The notes below the pieces were generated by a model that had not been told where the DNA came from, searched no databases, and saw nothing but the letters and a program-made list of their open reading frames with translations. Shown here piece by piece: positions 58,991 to 64,000 of a stretch of DNA of 64,000 bases. The stretch lies in NCBI RefSeq assembly GCF_025698545.1, contig NC_068570.1, forward strand, positions 7,936,001-8,000,000. Direction: 5' to 3'. The position numbers and the translations under genes were made by a program. The first letter of the stretch is position 1. Each line of letters starts with the position of its first letter. Source of the stretch: Gossypium raimondii. Lineage: Eukaryota; Streptophyta; Magnoliopsida; Malvales; Malvaceae.

Positions 58991-59583
58991 AAAAGGGGCA
59001 ATTTACACAAAAAACCCATTTTTTTAAATTACCGAAATGGGCCCGGTATTTAATTATTTATCGGAATGGGCCATTTTCTGACAAATCGCGTCCACGTCAG
59101 CGTGATGTCAGGGGACGCACCAGCAAGTTGCGGCCACGTCAGCGCGCAACGGTAAAAAATTTGACCGTTGCCCCCCCCAACGGTAAAAAAAAACTATAAA
59201 TACCTCCACCCCATTTTTTTCACAAACTTATCCTCTCTCAAATTTCCTCTCAATTTGCTCTCAAATTCCTTCCAAATTTCTCTCAAATCCATATTTAATC
59301 TCAATTTGCTCTCAAGTTCCTCTTAAATTTCTCTTAACTCTTTTTTTAAATAATTTAAAAAATTTTTGTTTTAAATTTTTTTGAACCGTAAAAATTTCTA
59401 AATTTCTCTTCATTTTTTTAAATAATTTTAAAATTTTGTTTTAAATGGTCGAGAATTGACTCCTCTTGATAAGCATCACATATCGATTGGAACAAAAAAA
59501 TTGTAAGTGCTAAATTTAATTTCTAAATATTATTTAAGAATTTTTTATTTATGCATTTTTAGATCATTATTAATTTATTATTT
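58991..59583 (+). mobile_element. Mutator-like element left end, cut by the CACTA element
   Basis: GGGCAATTTACACAAAA followed by AAATTACCGAAATGGGCC and AAATCGCGTCCACGTCAG matches the inner inverted repeat of the element at 40787-41749. A TATA box (ACTATAAATACC, about 59192-59203) and a CT-rich leader follow, as in the promoter of an autonomous member, and then the CACTA end at 59584 interrupts it. The right end is outside the window. Confidence 0.5.
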
Positions 59584-59659
59584 CACTACACCAAAACAGA
59601 CTTTTAGCTGCACTTTTAGCCGCGTTTGGATAAAAAATACTGGTAAAAATCGAGCATTA

Positions 59660-59985
59660 GCGGCGTTTTAAGAAAATCGCCACTAAAGATCGAGCATTAG
59701 CGGCGTTTTTCAAAAAATGCCGCTAAAAATGAGCATTAGCGGCGTTAACCAAAGCCCAACGGCGTCGTTTTCTTACCTTTGGGGGCTTTAGCGGCGTTTT
59801 CGTAAAAGCGCTGCTAATGCTGGGGTTTTTAGCGGCGTCTTTGGAAAAGCGCCGCTAATGCTGGTGTCTTTAGCGGCGTTTTTGAGAAAGCACGCCGCTA
59901 AAAATATTTTGTTTATTTATATTAATTAAAATACAAATGAAATAATTTTTGTTCAAAATGACCATAGCGGCGTTTTTTTTAGAAA
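59660..59985. repeat. CACTA subterminal repeat array
   Basis: At least seven TTAGCGGCGTTTT-type motifs, several paired head-to-head with CGCCGCTAA into small hairpins. Such arrays are transposase binding regions in CACTA elements. Confidence 0.7.
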
Positions 59986-59999
59986 AAGAAGCAAAAATC

Positions 60000-60825
60000 A
60001 TTTAACTTTATAAAATCCCGCCATTTTACCACAATTTTCCCCCCTGAAATCCCTAATCTTCAGACTTTTCTTCACTCTCATTTTTTTCAGACTTTTCATA
60101 TCCCGCTTCCTTCTCATTATCTCTCTCTCTCTCGGTTTCATTTCAATATTTCCCCTCATTCTTTTTCGTGAGAGGGAGAAACCCAAAGATTTTGTCTGTC
60201 GTTTCTTTTTTTTGGTGATATTGAAATCCCCTGTTTTCGATATTTTTTTGAAATCTATTGTTGTCGGCCTGTCTGTTTCTTTTTGGTTTTTTATTTGTCT
60301 ACTTTCGTGAGGGATAATCCCTAAGCTTTCTATTGCAAAACTCACTGTTTCACTCTTTGTTTGAAATCTATTGTTGTGGGTCTGTCTGTTTCTTTTTGGT
60401 TGCTTTGTCGAAGACTAATTTCAGGTATGAATCTTTACTTGTGTTTGCGTTTTCATTTCTGTCTTTCTCTTTGTCTTTTGCCTTTTCATTTCTATTTTTA
60501 GTTTTAGAACTATGTTTTTTTTTACTTCTACTTCAGTTGGTTTACTTTATGATTATTAGTTTTCAGGTTTAGGCATCTGAGCTTTTGGAGCCGTTCGACC
60601 TTAACTCTTTGGATTGTAAGTACAATCAGATAAACATTTGAACTTTTTTTCATATAATTGGAGGGCCCGACTTCTACGAAAAAACTTGAGTATTTCAAGA
60701 AAAATGAAAAATCCGAGTCCCTTCTGTAAAAGAAGTCCAGCAACCATTGAATTTATAGCATAGGATTCTTTTTCTTTAGGTGACATTTTATGGTTATGAA
60801 TTCTGATTCGATTCTTTATTTATAG
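60000..60825 (+). other. Leader-like segment inside the CACTA element
   Basis: CT-rich, UTR-like sequence with a partial direct duplication: the phrase TGAAATCTATTGTTGT occurs near 60249 and 60362, both followed by CTGTCTGTTTCTTTTTGG. It may be a captured promoter and 5' UTR; source unknown. Confidence 0.4.
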
Positions 60826-61381
60826 GTCTGTTTCTTTAGACAATTCTTTGGGTCAGTCACAAAGGTTGATTACCTGACATTGAGGCATGGATTTATCATG
60901 GTAAGCTAAGCCATGGATTTCTATGGAGTTTTATGCTATTTTATTTTTCCTATTTTCTTGTTTCTAATTGAAACTTCAATCTGCAATACTTTCAGGCACA
61001 TTTGGCACCTGAAAACGAAACAAAATTCGATTTCCAGAAATACATCAAGAGATCATTAGAGGATGATTTTAAAGTTGTTGTAGGGATCAGGTTGGTAGTC
61101 TCAAGCTAACCAAGAGTTCTTCAATTTTATTAGTTAAAACTTTACGATGCTAAGTTAATGATTGTGTTTGCAGTCCAATCATCTGGTTCATTGCTATCTT
61201 GTTCTTGCTTGCCTATACACATGGTAAGTATCTCATCATATTCATAAAGAATTGAGTTCAATAGTGTCATCATATGAACATAGTGATGGATATTTTTGAG
61301 CTTACTAATGATTAATGATCAATTTGCTCTTCATCAACAGGATGGTATTCATATTTATGGCTACCTTTTATCCCCTTAATT
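60826..61381 (+). pseudogene. Captured MLO gene fragment (4 exons)
   Basis: Exons 60826-60900, 60996-61090, 61174-61223 and 61341-61381 join in phase to about 87 residues: VCFFRQFFGSVTKVDYLTL, then [20 protein letters not shown], then PIIWFIAILFLLAYTHGWYS. This is the middle of the seven-helix MLO family (powdery-mildew susceptibility proteins). Introns are retained with good GT-AG sites and no stops, so capture was from genomic DNA and recent. The N-terminal and C-terminal parts are absent. Confidence 0.85.
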
Positions 61382-61835
61382 GTAAGTACAATAGCATGTT
61401 TGATTCATTTGTACATGTATTTCTGGTTTGGGATTATGAGCAAATTGTTTGATATGCAAATTTGTACATGTAGTTCTTTCCTTTCTGTTGCGTGTTTCAT
61501 ATGCAATTGTTTGATCACCTTATCTAATAAGTCATTTTTTTCATCAAATTTCAGTATGAATTTACGATAAGATCTTGCTACCATGAACATATTGAACAGT
61601 TTGAATAAATGCTTATTTTTGCAAAAAAAAAAAAACTGTGGATATAATTTATCCATGTATTTTCTACTTTAGCATGGCCTTGCTGTCATTATTTTCATAA
61701 CAACTAATTTACTTGTATTCCATTCATTAGTTTATTTTTCATAGAATGTTTTAGTACTTTCTTCCCTAGTTCTAGGTTACTACCGATTGTTCTTTGAAGC
61801 TCATTGCTAAAGCATAATTGTTGGATCTTTTTCAG
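61382..61835 (+). other. Spacer between captured fragments
   Basis: No exon recognised; presumably intron of MLO on the left and intron of MOB1 on the right. Contains a poly-A run at 61621-61634. Confidence 0.4.
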
Positions 61836-61929
61836 CTGTGGATTTCTTCAATCAGGTGAATCTGCTCTATGGTACCCTCACTAAGTTTTGTACTCCTGAG
61901 AATTGCCCTACAATGACTGCAGGACCTAA
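61836..61929 (+). pseudogene. Captured MOB1 exon
   Basis: One exon between TTCAG and GTAAGA reads [14 protein letters not shown] and [15 protein letters not shown], the Zn-binding loop region of MOB1, the NDR/LATS kinase activator. No stop or frameshift. The rest of the about 215-aa protein is absent. Confidence 0.85.
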
Positions 61930-62863
61930 GTAAGAGATATAAACTAGATTCCTTTTGCCCTTTTCAATAAATTAGGCGTACAATTCCTAAATATTATTGT
62001 TTTCCCTCATGACCTCTGTCGTGTTTGGATCCATTGATGGTATTGAAACCTTTTCTCTCAAACAATGCATGTGTTCAGTCTCTAAGGATCTAGATAAATC
62101 AAAACTCCCTCAACTTGAATTTAGGTTCTTTATCTATTTGAGCTAGATGATACTGTATTAATTTATTTTTGTTAAAGTTATATATATCTGCCTTTTTTTT
62201 TTTTTTTGAATTTTGATGTCAAAATATATCATATAATCTTGGCTGATTAGTGGGATAAGAGTTTGACTTTATATCATGTTTTCTTTGATTTGATAGTCCT
62301 AGGTTATGATGACATGATGTTTATTATTATTATGATTTGCCTTTGTCTTTTGTAATAATTTGATTTTTGCCATATTTTAAATGTCAGTAGAAAGACATCA
62401 AATATGTTAAAGCTAAAACTATTATATTATTGATATTTAAATATCTTTTGCTTTAATTATGAAATTTTCAAACTTACTAAATATGAGATTCGTATTGATA
62501 GCTTAGAATATTTGTCTTGTAAAGAAGAGTTTATGTATTTGTATTGATATTTAAATATTTTTCTTGTAAAGCAGTGCTTCGTGTGACAACAAACATCGCT
62601 CGGGAAGGTCTCGTTATTGGTTCCTAACGGTGAGTTTTATATCGACCATATATCAGTTTGTAGCTTTCCGTGTTTAAGAAATAAATTCAGTTAGTTACAG
62701 ATTATATGTTGTTCTTTGAATCTGATCAATGAAGTTAATATAAACCATGCTAAGCAGTGGAATAAATTCAGCTAGCCTTGTGCAGACCCTTTAACCTTCT
62801 TTTTCTTTTTTACTTTGTTGTTTAATACAGTTTATAGGACTAATGGTTTTGGGTTTGGTGCAG
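61930..62863 (+). other. Spacer with one possible unassigned exon
   Basis: AT-rich. At 62574-62631 a segment framed by AAGCAG and GGTGAGT could be an exon, but the translation is not recognised. Confidence 0.3.
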
Positions 62864-63284
62864 TTTTTGCACTTGCAAAGCTTATGAATGTCAGTGAAGA
62901 TGAGAGTCAACTTTCTGCTATAGCTAGGTATGGCCTTTTTTACTTATAGAGATGCAAGAATTTTAGTTGTAATTCAATTGATGATTTATTGATTTTTTAA
63001 AAATATTTTGTAGGCAAGGTTCAGGTAGTGCTTGTCGGAGTTTGTTTGGTGGATTCGTTAAGTGGATTATGGGAAAAGTAAGTTCTTTCTGTATGTGTTG
63101 AACGGTTCATTTCTGCATGTATTTAACAGTTCATCTTTCATCAAGAAAGGTAGTACCTTTGAGTAACTAATTCTTATATTTTCTTCTTTTTTAATACCTC
63201 TAGGAGGATGATGGAAGTGATAGTCTTGCAGTTCAACTAGTAGATGAAAAACACTAGGAAGATCTCTTCATCATTATTGCTGTG
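62864..63284 (+). pseudogene. Captured mevalonate diphosphate decarboxylase fragment (3 exons, one stop)
   Basis: Exons 62864-62927, 63014-63077 and 63204-63284 give [37 protein letters not shown] and EDDGSDSLAVQLVDEKH, then TAG at 63255-63257 where the family has Trp (TGG to TAG), then EDLFIIIAV. MVD makes isopentenyl diphosphate from mevalonate 5-diphosphate; the [11 protein letters not shown] loop is part of its phosphate-binding site. Only the middle is present and the stop makes it non-functional. Confidence 0.88.
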
Positions 63285-64000
63285 GTGAGTATTTTCTCCA
63301 ATCCTCATGTTTTACATTTTTCCAACTATAGGTTTATAGTTGCTACTCTGCAGGGAGATAATTTTTTCCCCACAAGAACATGAAATATACTTACGATTAG
63401 ATTTTGCAAGATTCTGTCTCAATTAATCTGCATCCTTTCTCGTGGTTTGGTATTATTGATTGCTAAGAGATTGACTTGCAGGAGAGGTGCAGAGGATAGA
63501 GCTGCAGAGCTTTTGGGTTTGCGTGCATGCAATTTTCGCCACGACACTCAAGCAAACTTGGAAATGAGTTTGGTGTTCACAAACTATGACCCTGGGAGAG
63601 ATTAGGAGGATGGGAGCAAGAACAATAGGTGCCTTTTTCTTGCCATCGTTTGCTAGGAATATTTTCTCATGGATGAGCTTCATGCAACCTAATTTTTATC
63701 CATTATCAAGGCATTTCCAACACTTACCCTTGGAAAAATTAACCAACCTTTCTGCTAATTTTCCCAGAGAAAACATGAAAACATGTAGATGAGAAGACTT
63801 CCAAGCAAGTTCATCCTCATATTATGCATTTTGGTCTACTTTTTTAAACTAGAGCAAATTTCCTCACTTGTGTAGATTTCGTAATACATAAAACTATTTA
63901 AGGTTGTCTAAAGTTGAACTGACTCATGCCTACTCATTGACATTTTGAAATGTAATTAGGAAGTTGTTCCAAAACGCACAATACAGATGGAAGAAGCCAT
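63285..64000 (+). other. CACTA interior to window end
   Basis: A further splice-like TTGCAG at 63475-63480 precedes an open stretch (GAEDRAAELLGLRACN in one frame) that I do not recognise; it may be a fourth captured piece. No terminus seen. Confidence 0.3.

Larger units (their letters stand above)
59584..64000 (+). mobile_element. CACTA-type element carrying gene fragments (right end beyond window)
   Basis: Starts CACTACACCAAAACAGAC, the canonical CACTA terminus, with TTT as possible 3-bp duplication. 59660-59985 is a typical subterminal array of TTAGCGGCGTTTTT motifs in both orientations. Inside are intron-containing fragments of MLO (60826-61381), MOB1 (61836-61929) and mevalonate diphosphate decarboxylase (62864-63284), all plus strand. 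No transposase was seen in the window. The other terminus is not reached, so extent and autonomy are unknown. Confidence 0.7.

Overview
The window reads as nuclear DNA of a dicot plant. It has AT-rich intergenic DNA, GT-AG introns, genes for chloroplast-targeted proteins, a nuclear-type tRNA-Arg gene and several layers of nested transposons. The transposon families look like those of Malvaceae, probably cotton (Gossypium). That assignment is inference from recognised sequence style; no database search was run.

Positions 1-19218 are two nested, related, non-autonomous LTR retrotransposons. Element B (plus strand, 9572-19218, its 5' end lying upstream of the window) was hit in its 5' LTR by element A (minus strand, 1-9571). 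Both have a primer binding site complementary to a tRNA-Arg 3' end, an extra ORF ahead of gag, gag-like remnants, integrase scraps without reverse transcriptase, and large tandem repeats just before the 3' LTR. These are the hallmarks of the Ogre/Tat branch of Ty3-gypsy. A solo LTR of the same general type, with perfect target-site duplications, lies at 51195-53464.

The gene-bearing part is 21.5-40 kb: heme oxygenase 1 (plus, 4 exons); a tRNA-Arg(CCU) gene; BSD2, the Rubisco assembly chaperone (minus, 5 exons); a DUF3119-like plastid membrane protein (plus, 8 exons) head-to-head with BSD2; and a FkbM-type methyltransferase (minus, 2 exons). Three of the four protein genes appear plastid-targeted. 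BSD2 and the DUF3119-like gene share a start-to-start gap of only about 345 bp.

Between HO1 and the tRNA lies element D (25756-30324). It is a 4.6-kb LTR-type element with a tRNA-Met primer site, a gag-like ORF and an intact 498-codon ORF of unknown function where pol should be. Its 5' end is not an LTR but a short inverted copy of its own 3' end, and the whole is flanked by perfect 5-bp duplications.

From 40 kb onward the window is mainly decayed repeats. A Mutator-like element (40787-41749) carries a piece of an NLR resistance-gene LRR exon. There is a PRP8 exon shard at 44.6 kb, a tRNA-like SINE candidate at 47.2 kb, two solo LTRs, a broken Ty1-copia element (57-58.9 kb), and a CACTA-type element from 59584 to beyond the window end. 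The CACTA-type element contains exon-intron fragments of three unrelated genes (MLO, MOB1 and mevalonate diphosphate decarboxylase), all on the plus strand. The two gene-capturing elements, the foldback element D and the repeat-rich Ogre-like pair are the most unusual content.
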